From the NCBI GenBank assembly GCA_934119955.1, contig CAKOSZ010000007.1, positions 1-64,000 on the forward strand: 64,000 nucleotides of DNA, in the 5' to 3' direction. The notes under the pieces are model-generated. The model saw nothing but the letters and a program-made list of their open reading frames with translations. It was not told the DNA's origin and did not search any database. Every line of letters begins with the position of its first letter. Positions within the stretch are counted from its first letter, which is position 1. The position numbers and the translations under genes were made by a program. Of the stretch, positions 23,683 through 32,029 are shown piece after piece. The DNA is from an uncultured Bacilli bacterium (lineage in GTDB: Bacteria > Bacillota_I > Bacilli_A > RF39 > UBA660).

Positions 23683-24148
23683 GCTTGGTAAGATAACAAA
23701 CTTGATAATAATTGTTTGACTATATAATATTTATTCATTGGAGTATTTATTATATTTATGGACTCATATTTATTCTTATAGAATATTTATTGATAGTCTT
23801 ATAAGTTAATTGAGTTTAACTTATTTGTAGGCTTTATGCCTTATAGAATAATTGACTTTATTCTTTAACCTTTTTAGGTTTTTTGTATTATTGATTTAAT
23901 ACTAATTTTATGAAAACAATTATTTGGTTGAGTGTTATGTTGGTATGAAAAGGTATATGGAAATATACTCATTATCGCCACCAAGTAGGACAATTGTTTT
24001 GAGAGGAGAAAACTCAAAGATAAGTTAGTTGTAATAAACACTGATAATGTTTATTAAATATTAATATTATCTAAACAATAATATTAATTGCTACAACTAT
24101 TTTCAAAACTCGCATAAATAGTTTTATCAGAACTATTTATTTTTTTTG
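23683..24148 (+). ncRNA. Candidate structured non-coding RNA or sigma-factor leader (about 465 nt)
   Basis: No coding frame exists between sepF and the sigma gene, yet the stretch is full of complementary segments between a promoter and a terminator. Helices include GACTAT/ATAGTC (23718-23723 with 23793-23798) enclosing TATAATA/TATTATA, and a 9-bp hairpin 23801-23809/23816-23824. A 9-bp helix 23913-23921/23992-24000 encloses TTGGT/ACCAA and a GGAA-tetraloop hairpin 23953-23968. A three-way junction closes with TAGTTGTA/TACAACTA (24026-24033 with 24092-24099) and carries a 7-bp arm and an 11-bp arm. I cannot match it to a known family. Large RNAs such as ROOL or OLE have comparable size, and a cis-acting leader of the downstream sigma gene is the main alternative. 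Confidence 0.65.
24116..24148 (+). terminator. Terminator at the end of the structured RNA
   Basis: AAATAGTT and AACTATTT form an 8-bp stem with a 7-nt loop, followed by ATTTTTTTT. It ends 31 nt before the sigma-factor ATG, so it would attenuate any read-through into that gene. Confidence 0.85.
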
Positions 24149-24178
24149 GTTTATTAACATATACTTTACTGGTGGTAT

Positions 24179-24871
24179 ATGTTTTTAAGTATTATAAATT
24201 TTTTAAAAGAATTATTCTTTTTTACAGGTAGTTATTCTAATAATATTTTTCCAGATCCCCTAACTGATGAAGAAGAGGAAAAATGTATTAAAAAAATGCA
24301 AAATGGAGATAAGGAAGCAAGAAATAAGTTAATAGAACACAATTTAAGATTGGTTGCCCATATTGTAAAGAAGTTTGAACATGATATAAATATTCAAGAT
24401 GATTTAATAAGTATAGGTACAATAGGACTTATTAAAGGAATAGATACATATTCAAGTAATAAAAATGTTAAATTAACTACATACTGTGCTAGGTGTATTC
24501 AAAATGAAATCTTGATGTATTATAGAAGTAATAATAAATATAATAAAAATATTTCTATAAATGATAGTATAGGTTATGATAAAGATGGAAATGAAATAAC
24601 TATAATTGATGTTTTAAAGTCTGATAAACCAGATTTTGCTCTTGATTTGTATGAAAAAGAAAATATTAGATTACTAAGTGAATATGTAAAAGTTTTAAAT
24701 AAAAGAGAAAAAGAAATAATAACTTACCGTTATGGTTTAAATAATAATGATGAATTAACACAAAAAGAGATTGCTAAGAAATTACATATTTCAAGAAGTT
24801 ATGTTTCAAGGATTGAGAAAAGAGCACTTACAAAGATGTTAAGAGAATTTATAAAAAATAAACAAGATTAA
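24179..24871 (+). CDS. SigK-like sigma-70 family sigma factor
   Basis: The 230-residue protein has sigma region 2 (ARNKLIEHNLRLVAHIVKKF, then DDLISIGTIGLIKGIDTY). The segment CARCIQNEILMYYRS with DSIGYDKDGNEITIIDVLKS is closely SigK/SigE-like. Region 4 follows, with TQKEIAKKLHISRSYVSRIEK as the -35-binding helix-turn-helix. It opens with a hydrophobic stretch (LSIINFLKELFFFTG), like the SigK pro-sequence region. No sporulation gene is in the window, so a non-sporulation role is likely. Its ATG follows GGTGGT by 2 nt. No separate strong promoter lies between the preceding terminator and the start. Confidence 0.85.
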   Translation: MFLSIINFLKELFFFTGSYSNNIFPDPLTDEEEEKCIKKMQNGDKEARNKLIEHNLRLVAHIVKKFEHDINIQDDLISIGTIGLIKGIDTYSSNKNVKLTTYCARCIQNEILMYYRSNNKYNKNISINDSIGYDKDGNEITIIDVLKSDKPDFALDLYEKENIRLLSEYVKVLNKREKEIITYRYGLNNNDELTQKEIAKKLHISRSYVSRIEKRALTKMLREFIKNKQD

Positions 24872-24907
24872 TATATAAATGATTAAAAAGACGTATTAAA
24901 AAGAATA

Positions 24908-24935
24908 AAACTATTGAAATAAAATAGTTTTTTTT
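24908..24935 (+). terminator. Terminator of the sigma-factor gene
   Basis: AAACTATT and AATAGTTT pair across a 7-nt loop, followed by T residues. Confidence 0.82.
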
Positions 24936-24954
24936 GTATAATTTAGGTATAAGT

Positions 24955-24983
24955 TTGACAAAAAGTGTAAAATATGATAAAAT
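24955..24983 (+). promoter_or_regulatory. Promoter of the coiled-coil membrane protein gene
   Basis: TTGACA (24955-24960) and TAAAAT (24978-24983) are separated by 17 bp. Confidence 0.8.
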
Positions 24984-25011
24984 ATGGCCAATTAAAAAGG
25001 AGTGGGATAGT

Positions 25012-26766
25012 ATGGAAGAACAATTAAAAATGTATGATGAAATATTTAGAGTAGTAGGGGAGAGTTTAGAAGAAAAACTTACTAAACTTAATTATGAGAA
25101 TTATGAAAAATTAGATTCAACAGACCTAGGCAAGGAAAAAAAGAAGAAATTTAATGAAAAAATAGAAGAATATTTTTCTATGTATAGGGATACAACTCGT
25201 CGTGATAGTACAGAACCAGGTTATGTTGCTTTTAAGGAAAAATTAAGCTATTTAAATAAAAAGCTAAAAGATGAAGGAAAAGATCAAATTGAAAATGCAG
25301 AGGACTTCTTCAATTTTAAAAAGAAATTAGAAGAAGAAAAAGAAAAAGAAAAACATGATACACCTAATGATGAAAGTAAGAGTGATGATGCACCAAAACA
25401 CGTGGATACTGAACCTAGTAAAAAAATGCCTGATAAAAAAGGAAAAGTAAATAGTTGGTGGGCTGAAAATATCAAGCCAACTGTAAAACGTTGGATGAAG
25501 TTTGTTGGCGGTGTTGCTGGAGTTGCACTTCTTGCTTCTAGTATTGCTGCTCCTGGGAATATACCATTATTGTTACTTTTGTCCGGTGTTGTAGAAGGAG
25601 TATTACTAGGTGTAAAAGAATTACCAACTGTTATTAAATTTGTTACGTTGCTTCCACGTAAAGGAATAGATTTTATTAAGTCGTTAAAAGAAAAGAGCAA
25701 GGAAAAACAAAAAGGAAAGAAAAAGAATAAAAAAAGAAAAAAACAAAAAAGTAATTCTAGTTCAAGAGAATCAGTTGAAGATTATGAGAAAACATTATCT
25801 GAAGGTATGATACATGATGATGAAAAAAAAGAAAATGATATATCTGTTGACGAAAAAACAGAAGAAGATATGACCACTGCTTTAGATAATATACCTACCG
25901 ATGAAAAATCGGAAGAAGATAAAGCAGAAGAAGATATGACTACTGCTTTAGATAATATGCTTACTGATGAAAAATCAGAAGAAGATAAAGTAGATGATAT
26001 ATCTACTGATGATAAATCAAAAAGTGATGTAACTCCAGACTTGCCAGTTAGCAATGCAGATATCAAAGAACAAAGAGAACAAAAAATACAAAGATTAAAG
26101 AATACAAAACAACGATTAGTTGAAGCAAAGGAAAGACTAAGAAAACAAAAAGAAGAGCAAACAAAGCAAGAAAATGGTGTTCAAGATAAAAGCGATGTTG
26201 TGACTCATTCTAGTGGAACACATGAAAATATTATTGATCGACAATTAAATGCGCTTGCTGACAATCATGTAGGGTATACAGGTAATTATGATGAAACTGA
26301 TTTAGAAAAACGTATTATAGTAGAAGATGAACTGAAAAAGCTTAATGAACAAATTGCACAACTTTCAAATTCAAGAAATTATGATGGTAATTATGACGAG
26401 ACAGAAATTGAAAAACAAGCATTGATAGAGCGTAAAAATCAATTGGAAAAATTTATTATGTCTAAAAAGAGTCCTGCAATGCAAACAGCTGTAATAGATG
26501 ATGTTCGTACGCAGTCACGAATTTCAAAATTACCTTCTCAAAGTGATGATGTTGAAAAGATAAATTCAAAAATAAATGAGCTTTCAAGTTTGTTAGGTAA
26601 GTCTAATTATGTTCCAGAAGCAGAAAAAAATAAAGATAAAGAATATATTGAATTGTCAAGAGAATTAGAAGAATTAAAAAAAACAAGAGAAAAAATAATA
26701 CAACAAAAAAATATTGAAAGCATACAACAATCAGAAAATCAAGAAGAATTTAGTAGGAAAATGTGA
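25012..26766 (+). CDS. Large charged coiled-coil membrane protein of unknown function
   Basis: The 584-residue product has an acidic N-terminal helical region and then a hydrophobic segment (residues about 160-205, with VGGVAGVALLASSIAA and IPLLLLLSGVVEGVLLG, probably two helices). A strongly basic Lys stretch and an acidic repeat region follow. Near the end are long coiled-coil segments rich in Glu, Lys and Gln. Two 22-residue units starting EEDMTTALDN are encoded by a 66-bp tandem repeat (25861-25992). GNYDET occurs twice further on. The start at 25012 is set by AAAAAGGAG and by the promoter. It lies directly before the type IV secretion operon but has its own promoter and terminator. A scaffold or surface role linked to that machine is only a guess. 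Confidence 0.7.
   Translation: MEEQLKMYDEIFRVVGESLEEKLTKLNYENYEKLDSTDLGKEKKKKFNEKIEEYFSMYRDTTRRDSTEPGYVAFKEKLSYLNKKLKDEGKDQIENAEDFFNFKKKLEEEKEKEKHDTPNDESKSDDAPKHVDTEPSKKMPDKKGKVNSWWAENIKPTVKRWMKFVGGVAGVALLASSIAAPGNIPLLLLLSGVVEGVLLGVKELPTVIKFVTLLPRKGIDFIKSLKEKSKEKQKGKKKNKKRKKQKSNSSSRESVEDYEKTLSEGMIHDDEKKENDISVDEKTEEDMTTALDNIPTDEKSEEDKAEEDMTTALDNMLTDEKSEEDKVDDISTDDKSKSDVTPDLPVSNADIKEQREQKIQRLKNTKQRLVEAKERLRKQKEEQTKQENGVQDKSDVVTHSSGTHENIIDRQLNALADNHVGYTGNYDETDLEKRIIVEDELKKLNEQIAQLSNSRNYDGNYDETEIEKQALIERKNQLEKFIMSKKSPAMQTAVIDDVRTQSRISKLPSQSDDVEKINSKINELSSLLGKSNYVPEAEKNKDKEYIELSRELEELKKTREKIIQQKNIESIQQSENQEEFSRKM
25861..25992 (+). repeat. 66-bp direct tandem repeat, two copies
   Basis: Units 25861-25926 and 25927-25992 differ at a few bases and each encode EEDMTTALDN plus 12 further residues. 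This is a recent in-frame duplication in the acidic region of the coiled-coil protein. Confidence 0.85.
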
Positions 26767-26854
26767 ATCTAGAACATAGTAGTTATTGATACTTACTAAT
26801 GTATTGAGGTAAAATACATAGAATAATAATTAGTACAAAAATAATTAATTTGAG

Positions 26855-26883
26855 GGAGGTCAAATAATATTTGACTTCCTTTA
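26855..26883 (+). terminator. Terminator of the coiled-coil protein gene
   Basis: GGAGGTCAAAT and ATTTGACTTCC form an 11-bp stem (one G-T pair) with loop AAT, followed by TTT. Confidence 0.78.
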
Positions 26884-27034
26884 ATATTGCAAAAATTATC
26901 GTTGCTATAAAAATGATTTATTTATGAAGATTAATGTGTAGTGAAAAGTAGTTTAGTTGAATTATAAAATTATGATTTTTACTTTACAAATGAAGAAAAA
27001 TTTAGTAATATATTTGTGTATTTATTTAAAAAAG

Positions 27035-27063
27035 TTTACATTTTTGAATTGAAATGTTATACT
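27035..27063 (+). promoter_or_regulatory. Promoter of the type IV secretion operon
   Basis: TTTACA (27035-27040) and TATACT (27058-27063) are separated by 17 bp. Confidence 0.7.
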
Positions 27064-27103
27064 TAAATATATAGTAATTAAATCTTTTTGTTTGGAGGTA
27101 TTT

Positions 27104-29284
27104 ATGCTAATATTATCAATTTTCGATGGATTAATAGAAGGTCTTAATGATGCTTTGCGTGCTTTTTTTATGACAATTGATCAAATAGTGTATTGGTTTA
27201 TAGAAATTATTTTTCAATTAATTATGGATTTAGCAAATACAGAAATATTTACACAAACTACTATTGATGTATTTGCTAAGCGTATATATGTAATACTGGG
27301 ATTAGTAATGGTATTTAAAATGATGATATCGTTTGTTCAAATTCTAATTGATCCAGATACAATGACTGATAAAGAAAAAGGTGTAGGAGCAGTTTTAAAA
27401 AGAGTTGTAATCTCATTAATCTTGATAGTCTTAGTTCCATCAATATTTTCTCTTGCAAGGGAGGTCCAATCGTATATTTTACCTGTTATCCCGAGAGTTA
27501 TAATGGGAGTTAATACTCCTGATCAAGAGGAAGTAATAGAATCAAGGGTTGGAAGAATTATGGCTTGGTATTCTTTTTTGCCGTTTTTTGGTTACGAAGG
27601 AACATGTAATGATGGTTCAATTATTTCATATTATTCTGATGATGGTTCTGATATGACTTCATCTGATGTTGTTATTTCTTCTGTAAATGATGCATATATA
27701 AACATTAATCGTAAAGATAACGAATGTGGCGGAGGAGCTTTTCATTATGTGTATAGTTATAAGTGGATTATTTCAACTATTGTAGGAGCGTATTTATTAT
27801 ATACATTGGTTACCGTTGCAGTTCTTACTGCAAAAAGAGCAATTAAACTTGGAATTTGTGAATTCATTGCGCCAATTCCAATAGCAAGTTATATCGATCC
27901 TAAAACATCTAAATCAACTTTTGATAAATGGGTAAGTACTAGTATAAAAGTATATCTTGATTTGTTTATACAGTTAATAGTAGTATACTTTGTTGCTTTT
28001 GTTTTTACTGTTATTGCAAAGAAAGAAAATGTAGCGATTATTGTTGCTAATACTGGTAGCTTTTTTAGAGCTACACTTGTTATATTATTTATTATTGTAG
28101 GATTAGTAAATTTTGTTAGAGAATTTCCTAAATTTTTATCTGATTTATTAGGACTTGGTACAAACGGAGATATTGCCAGTATATTTAAAGGTGCTGGTTG
28201 GAAACAGGTTGGTGGAACCTTGGCTGCGCCTGCAGCTGCTATAAGTGCTGGGCTTTCAGCATCTAACTATTCTAGAAGAAAAGGTGAACCTGCTCTTAAA
28301 GCAGTCGGTAGAGGATTAAGTGCAGGATTTAGAGGTGCGTCGGCATCATTTGGGGCAGCAAGTAGTGGCAAAGGGTTAAAAGAAGTTTATGGAACTCGTG
28401 AAAAGGTTCATGGTGCTTCAATGAGAAGAATTAATAGAGCATATGCAAAAAGTCAACAAAAAGATGATTATAAAAAACATATGAAAATTTATCAAGAAGC
28501 ACAACCAGAATTAGAAAATGCAAGAAGTAATCTTCTTGAAAGTAGACAAGCTGCAGCAGAGTCTTGGAGTAAATATATAGAAGCGAGAGAAAGAGGGGAT
28601 AATAACGCAGCGAATATACATAAAATGGATTATGATAATTTTAAATCTGCGGAAGCTCGTTATCAAAAGGAAGTTGAAAAATTGGAGGCAATAAAAAAAC
28701 CTATTCGTCCTACTTCATATGGCATTGGAAAAGCATCTGCAATGGCTAAAAGTTTTGTAGGAACACCTGTTCCAGATTCTAAAACGTATACAGAAGCCGC
28801 TAAAATTATGATGAGCGGAAAGAAAATATTTAACGATGCTAAAGTGAAAGTTACTGACGATCCTACTTTAATTCGAGATCGATTTGAAATTAAGGATAAA
28901 AATGGTAGAAGTTATGGGGTGCATTCGTTTGCTGAGGTTTATGCAGCACATAATCAGGCAGGAATTAGTGGAAGTGCTGAACTTGATGGGGAATCATATA
29001 CTTCTGCTGAATTAGAAACGATTTATGGCGAGGCCTTAAAGAAAGCAGCAACGTTATATGTTAATGGTGTACAGGAAGGAACAGTTGATAATGGTACTAT
29101 GAAGCAGGATATTAATATTTTTGAAAAGTCACTTGCAAATGAAATGATAATTGATTCTACCGATAGAGGACTTATTACTTACGATGAAAATAGACCTGGT
29201 GAATTCCTTAAGGGTGCCGATGAAGTTGCTAGAACTTTCGATTCGCGTGCTCAAGATTTAAGAGCAGTTGAAGAAAATAAATGA
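27104..29284 (+). CDS. VirB6/TrbL-like T4SS inner-membrane channel protein
   Basis: The 726-residue protein has a polytopic N-terminal half: helices near residues 20-50, 65-88, 105-130, 220-245, 285-310 and 320-345. A long soluble tail rich in Ala, Gly, Ser and Lys follows. This is the layout of VirB6/TrbL proteins in Firmicutes conjugation modules (CD1112-like). Such proteins form part of the substrate path across the membrane. The start at 27104 follows GGAGG by 6 nt. It opens an operon of seven genes on one strand. The loop after helix 3 (GYEGTCNDGS to DNECGGG) probably faces outside and holds two Cys. Confidence 0.82.
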   Translation: MLILSIFDGLIEGLNDALRAFFMTIDQIVYWFIEIIFQLIMDLANTEIFTQTTIDVFAKRIYVILGLVMVFKMMISFVQILIDPDTMTDKEKGVGAVLKRVVISLILIVLVPSIFSLAREVQSYILPVIPRVIMGVNTPDQEEVIESRVGRIMAWYSFLPFFGYEGTCNDGSIISYYSDDGSDMTSSDVVISSVNDAYININRKDNECGGGAFHYVYSYKWIISTIVGAYLLYTLVTVAVLTAKRAIKLGICEFIAPIPIASYIDPKTSKSTFDKWVSTSIKVYLDLFIQLIVVYFVAFVFTVIAKKENVAIIVANTGSFFRATLVILFIIVGLVNFVREFPKFLSDLLGLGTNGDIASIFKGAGWKQVGGTLAAPAAAISAGLSASNYSRRKGEPALKAVGRGLSAGFRGASASFGAASSGKGLKEVYGTREKVHGASMRRINRAYAKSQQKDDYKKHMKIYQEAQPELENARSNLLESRQAAAESWSKYIEARERGDNNAANIHKMDYDNFKSAEARYQKEVEKLEAIKKPIRPTSYGIGKASAMAKSFVGTPVPDSKTYTEAAKIMMSGKKIFNDAKVKVTDDPTLIRDRFEIKDKNGRSYGVHSFAEVYAAHNQAGISGSAELDGESYTSAELETIYGEALKKAATLYVNGVQEGTVDNGTMKQDINIFEKSLANEMIIDSTDRGLITYDENRPGEFLKGADEVARTFDSRAQDLRAVEENK

Positions 29285-29317
29285 TTATATATAATTTTAG
29301 GAGTGTGATATTAGAAT

Positions 29318-29641
29318 ATGAACAATCAATATTTAATACCTGCGAATACAAAAAGGGGTCAGTTGATATTTGGTATATTTATGCTAAATGATCTTATAAT
29401 TTTTGGAATAGGAATAGGAATTACTTTACTTGCCTTAGTTATAATGTCCTTAACCGATACAATGAGTAATATTACTTCTATTTTGGCAATTCTTCCTGGA
29501 TTAGTTGCGGTATTTCTTGTTTTTCCGTTTCCAAATTATCATAATATTAGAACAGCAATTGGAGAATTAATAGCCTTTTATACTAATAGGCAAAAATATA
29601 AATGGAGAGGATGGTGTGCAAGTTATGAATTCAAAGACTAA
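29318..29641 (+). CDS. PrgI family (VirB3-like) T4SS protein
   Basis: The 107-residue protein begins MNNQYLIPANTKRGQLIFG. It then has two membrane helices (about 27-47 and 53-73) and a short basic tail. The opening Y-x-I/V-P-x-N-x-x-R/K-G and the size fit PrgI-family proteins, which sit next to the VirB4 ATPase in Gram-positive T4SS. The ATG is the only usable start, because an in-frame stop lies 2 codons upstream. AGGAG is 14 nt away, so initiation may be weak or coupled. Confidence 0.8.
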   Translation: MNNQYLIPANTKRGQLIFGIFMLNDLIIFGIGIGITLLALVIMSLTDTMSNITSILAILPGLVAVFLVFPFPNYHNIRTAIGELIAFYTNRQKYKWRGWCASYEFKD

Positions 29642-30224
29642 TTTAGTTAATAACAATCAAAATAGAAATCAAAGTACTAAAAAAACAACGTCGCCTTATA
29701 CAGAAGATTGGGTAAATGTTAAAGGAATTAAAGATGGAGTAATATTATTACCAAATCGTGATATGGTTACGGGTGTTAAAATTTATCCTAGAAATATATT
29801 TATTTTAGACCCAATTCAGCAAGAAAGTGTTTTAAATGCAATGAGAAATTTTTACAATTTGATGAATTTTGAATTTTGGTTAATTGTTGCTGATAGACCT
29901 GTTGATATATCAGTTTATCAATCACAACTTCAAATAATGCTTCAAAATGCAACAAATCCTGCACAAATAAAAATAATCGCTCAGGATATAGAAAAAGCCA
30001 ATATGTTTATTAATAATCAAGTTGTTGATACAGAGTACTATATTTTATTTAAAGAAAAAAAACAAGATGAAATTGAACGCAAAATTCGTTTAATTATAAA
30101 TGGTCTTGCAGGATGTGGACTTAATTCTAGTCAGACATCAAATGATGATTTAAGAACAATTTTAGATAATTTCTTAAATGGTGGTGTGAGAACTGATTTT
30201 GGAACGGTGGTGTTAGAAAAATGA
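29616..30224 (+). CDS. VirB4-associated TraC-like T4SS protein
   Basis: The 202-residue soluble protein starts with a disordered Asn/Gln/Lys-rich segment. A domain with VKGIKDGVILLPNRDMVTGV and VLNAMRNFYNLMNFEFWLIVADRP follows. That pattern resembles the N-terminal (TraC-like) region found in or next to VirB4 ATPases of Firmicutes conjugation systems. The GTG at 29616 is well placed after GAGAGG, whereas the ATG at 29625 is too far. It overlaps PrgI by 26 nt and the VirB4 gene by 4 nt, so it is translationally coupled and probably a VirB4 partner. Confidence 0.65.
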   Translation: MQVMNSKTNLVNNNQNRNQSTKKTTSPYTEDWVNVKGIKDGVILLPNRDMVTGVKIYPRNIFILDPIQQESVLNAMRNFYNLMNFEFWLIVADRPVDISVYQSQLQIMLQNATNPAQIKIIAQDIEKANMFINNQVVDTEYYILFKEKKQDEIERKIRLIINGLAGCGLNSSQTSNDDLRTILDNFLNGGVRTDFGTVVLEK

Positions 30225-32008
30225 GTATATTTAAAAGTGAAATTGCTCCTAAGGGGTTACAGTTTAATTCAGGTGATTTTAGAATTAGCGATAAGTATGC
30301 AACTATATTAACTGCCATATCTTATCCAAAATTTATTACACCAGGCTATCTTGCTGATTTAACTAATATTTCAGGTGTTAAGGTTGTAATTAAGCATATA
30401 CCTGTTCCTTTTTCATTGATGCAAAAAATGATAAATAAACAAATTGCTGATTATAGACAACGTTATCAAGATGAAAAAGACAAAACTATGCAAGAAAGAT
30501 ATCGTCAAGAATATGAATCACTTGAGTATTTTGTTTCTATGCTTGCTGCTAATCAATCAACAATATTTGATTTTCAAATGCATATTATGATAACTGCTGA
30601 TAGCAAAGAAGAATTAGAACTAAAAAAGACAAATGTTAAAAATTATTTAGATTCTATGGAATTAAGAGCAGTTTCTCTTAGATTTGAACAAGAAACTATA
30701 TTTAAATCAATGTTGCCAATTTTTCCAAAACAAAAAGTTGAGCAAAGGATTGGTACAATCATTCCATCAGTCACCGTTGCTGGAATGTATCCGTTTGTTT
30801 TTGATTCAATTAAAGATCCAGGATTATCAAATTTGATAGGCGTTGACTTTTCTGGGGGAGTAATTTTATTCAATCAGTTTTTATACAAATATAGAAAAGA
30901 AATGAACAGAAATAATGCTAATATGATTATTCTTGGTGGATCTGGTTCTGGTAAGTCAACAGCAGCTAAATTATTACTTCGTGGCCATATTAGAAATGGT
31001 TGTCAAATAGTTGCAATTGATCCAGAAAACGAACTTGAAGATATGACAAGACTTTATGGTGGCGATGTTGTTGATCTTGGAAAAGGCGGAGCATATGGTA
31101 TGATAAATCCACTTGAAGTTGTATTAGATGCTGATGAAGAAGATATTAAGCAAGGCCTTGGACATACTGTTTTAACAAGAACTCTTCAATTCTTAAAGGC
31201 ATTCATGCGCTATTATTATCCTGATATTGAAGATGATGTTCAAACATTATTTAGCGAAATTGTTCAAGATACATATAGACGTTTTGAAATTGATTTTACA
31301 AGCGACTTTACTAATAAAACAAGTGAGGATTTTCCTACTTTTTCAGATGTTTATGCAACGATAAGAGGACGTTTAACATCCATGACTGAAAAAACTCATG
31401 AACGTGATATTATGGAACGTCTTGAACTTAAAATAAGACCATTTGTTCGTGAACTTAGTTATTATTTTAATGGTCATACAACAATTAGAAAAGATAGTAA
31501 TTACATAGTATTCAATATAAAAGAATTAATGAATCAAGATACAAATATTAAAAATGCTTTATTTTTTAACATTTTAAAATTTGCTTGGGGATTATGCTTA
31601 GATAGAAGTCGTGATACTATTTTAATGGTAGATGAAGCGCATGTTCTTTTAGCAGGCAAAAATGTTTTAGGTGCTGATTTCTTGGCACAGGTTCAAAGAA
31701 GAAGTCGTAAGTATAATACAGGAACCATTATTATTACTCAACAACCTACTGACTTTTCAGATCCAGAAGTTATTACACAAGGAAAAGCAATTTTTGATAA
31801 TGCATCATATTACTTAATAATGCAACTTAGAAAACAAGCGGTTGAAGATTTATCACATTTAGTTGATTTAAATGAAAATGAAATAGAAAGTATAAAGAGA
31901 TACTCGCAGGGGCAAGCATTGTTTGTATGTGGTGCAAGACGTATGCAAATAGACGTTGTTGCAACACAAGATGAACTTGATTCGTTTGGTTCAGGTGGAG
32001 GATTATAG
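30221..32008 (+). CDS. VirB4-family T4SS ATPase
   Basis: The 595-residue protein is the conserved energy-providing ATPase of type IV secretion. Walker A is GGSGSGKST at residues 239-247. Walker B is TILMVDEAHVLL near residue 470, and the downstream ITQQPTDF motif is also typical. The N-terminal 230 residues form the VirB4 interaction domain (ISGVKVVIKHIPVP, then SVTVAGMYPFVF). It matches the CD1110-type VirB4 of Firmicutes elements. The ATG overlaps the preceding stop codon. Confidence 0.92.
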   Translation: MSIFKSEIAPKGLQFNSGDFRISDKYATILTAISYPKFITPGYLADLTNISGVKVVIKHIPVPFSLMQKMINKQIADYRQRYQDEKDKTMQERYRQEYESLEYFVSMLAANQSTIFDFQMHIMITADSKEELELKKTNVKNYLDSMELRAVSLRFEQETIFKSMLPIFPKQKVEQRIGTIIPSVTVAGMYPFVFDSIKDPGLSNLIGVDFSGGVILFNQFLYKYRKEMNRNNANMIILGGSGSGKSTAAKLLLRGHIRNGCQIVAIDPENELEDMTRLYGGDVVDLGKGGAYGMINPLEVVLDADEEDIKQGLGHTVLTRTLQFLKAFMRYYYPDIEDDVQTLFSEIVQDTYRRFEIDFTSDFTNKTSEDFPTFSDVYATIRGRLTSMTEKTHERDIMERLELKIRPFVRELSYYFNGHTTIRKDSNYIVFNIKELMNQDTNIKNALFFNILKFAWGLCLDRSRDTILMVDEAHVLLAGKNVLGADFLAQVQRRSRKYNTGTIIITQQPTDFSDPEVITQGKAIFDNASYYLIMQLRKQAVEDLSHLVDLNENEIESIKRYSQGQALFVCGARRMQIDVVATQDELDSFGSGGGL

Positions 32009-32029
32009 AAGTAAAGGATGGTGAGTCGT

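Larger units (their letters stand above)
26767..27103. other. Intergenic region before the type IV secretion operon
   Basis: This 337-nt gap holds a strong terminator (26855-26883) for the upstream gene and a promoter (27035-27063) for the operon. The 150 nt between them show only weak A/T-rich pairing and no gene. Confidence 0.6.

Noticed and set aside
23590..24148. RNase P RNA, tmRNA, SRP RNA or T-box in the long gene-free region
   Set aside because: None of their conserved segments is present (no GAGGAAAGUCC-type core, no tRNA-like end, no SRP tetraloop context, no T-box AGGGUGGNACCGCG).
25284..26066. Two minus-strand frames (138 and 94 codons) with Ser/Phe-rich products
   Set aside because: Antisense shadows of the charged coiled-coil gene, without ribosome binding sites.
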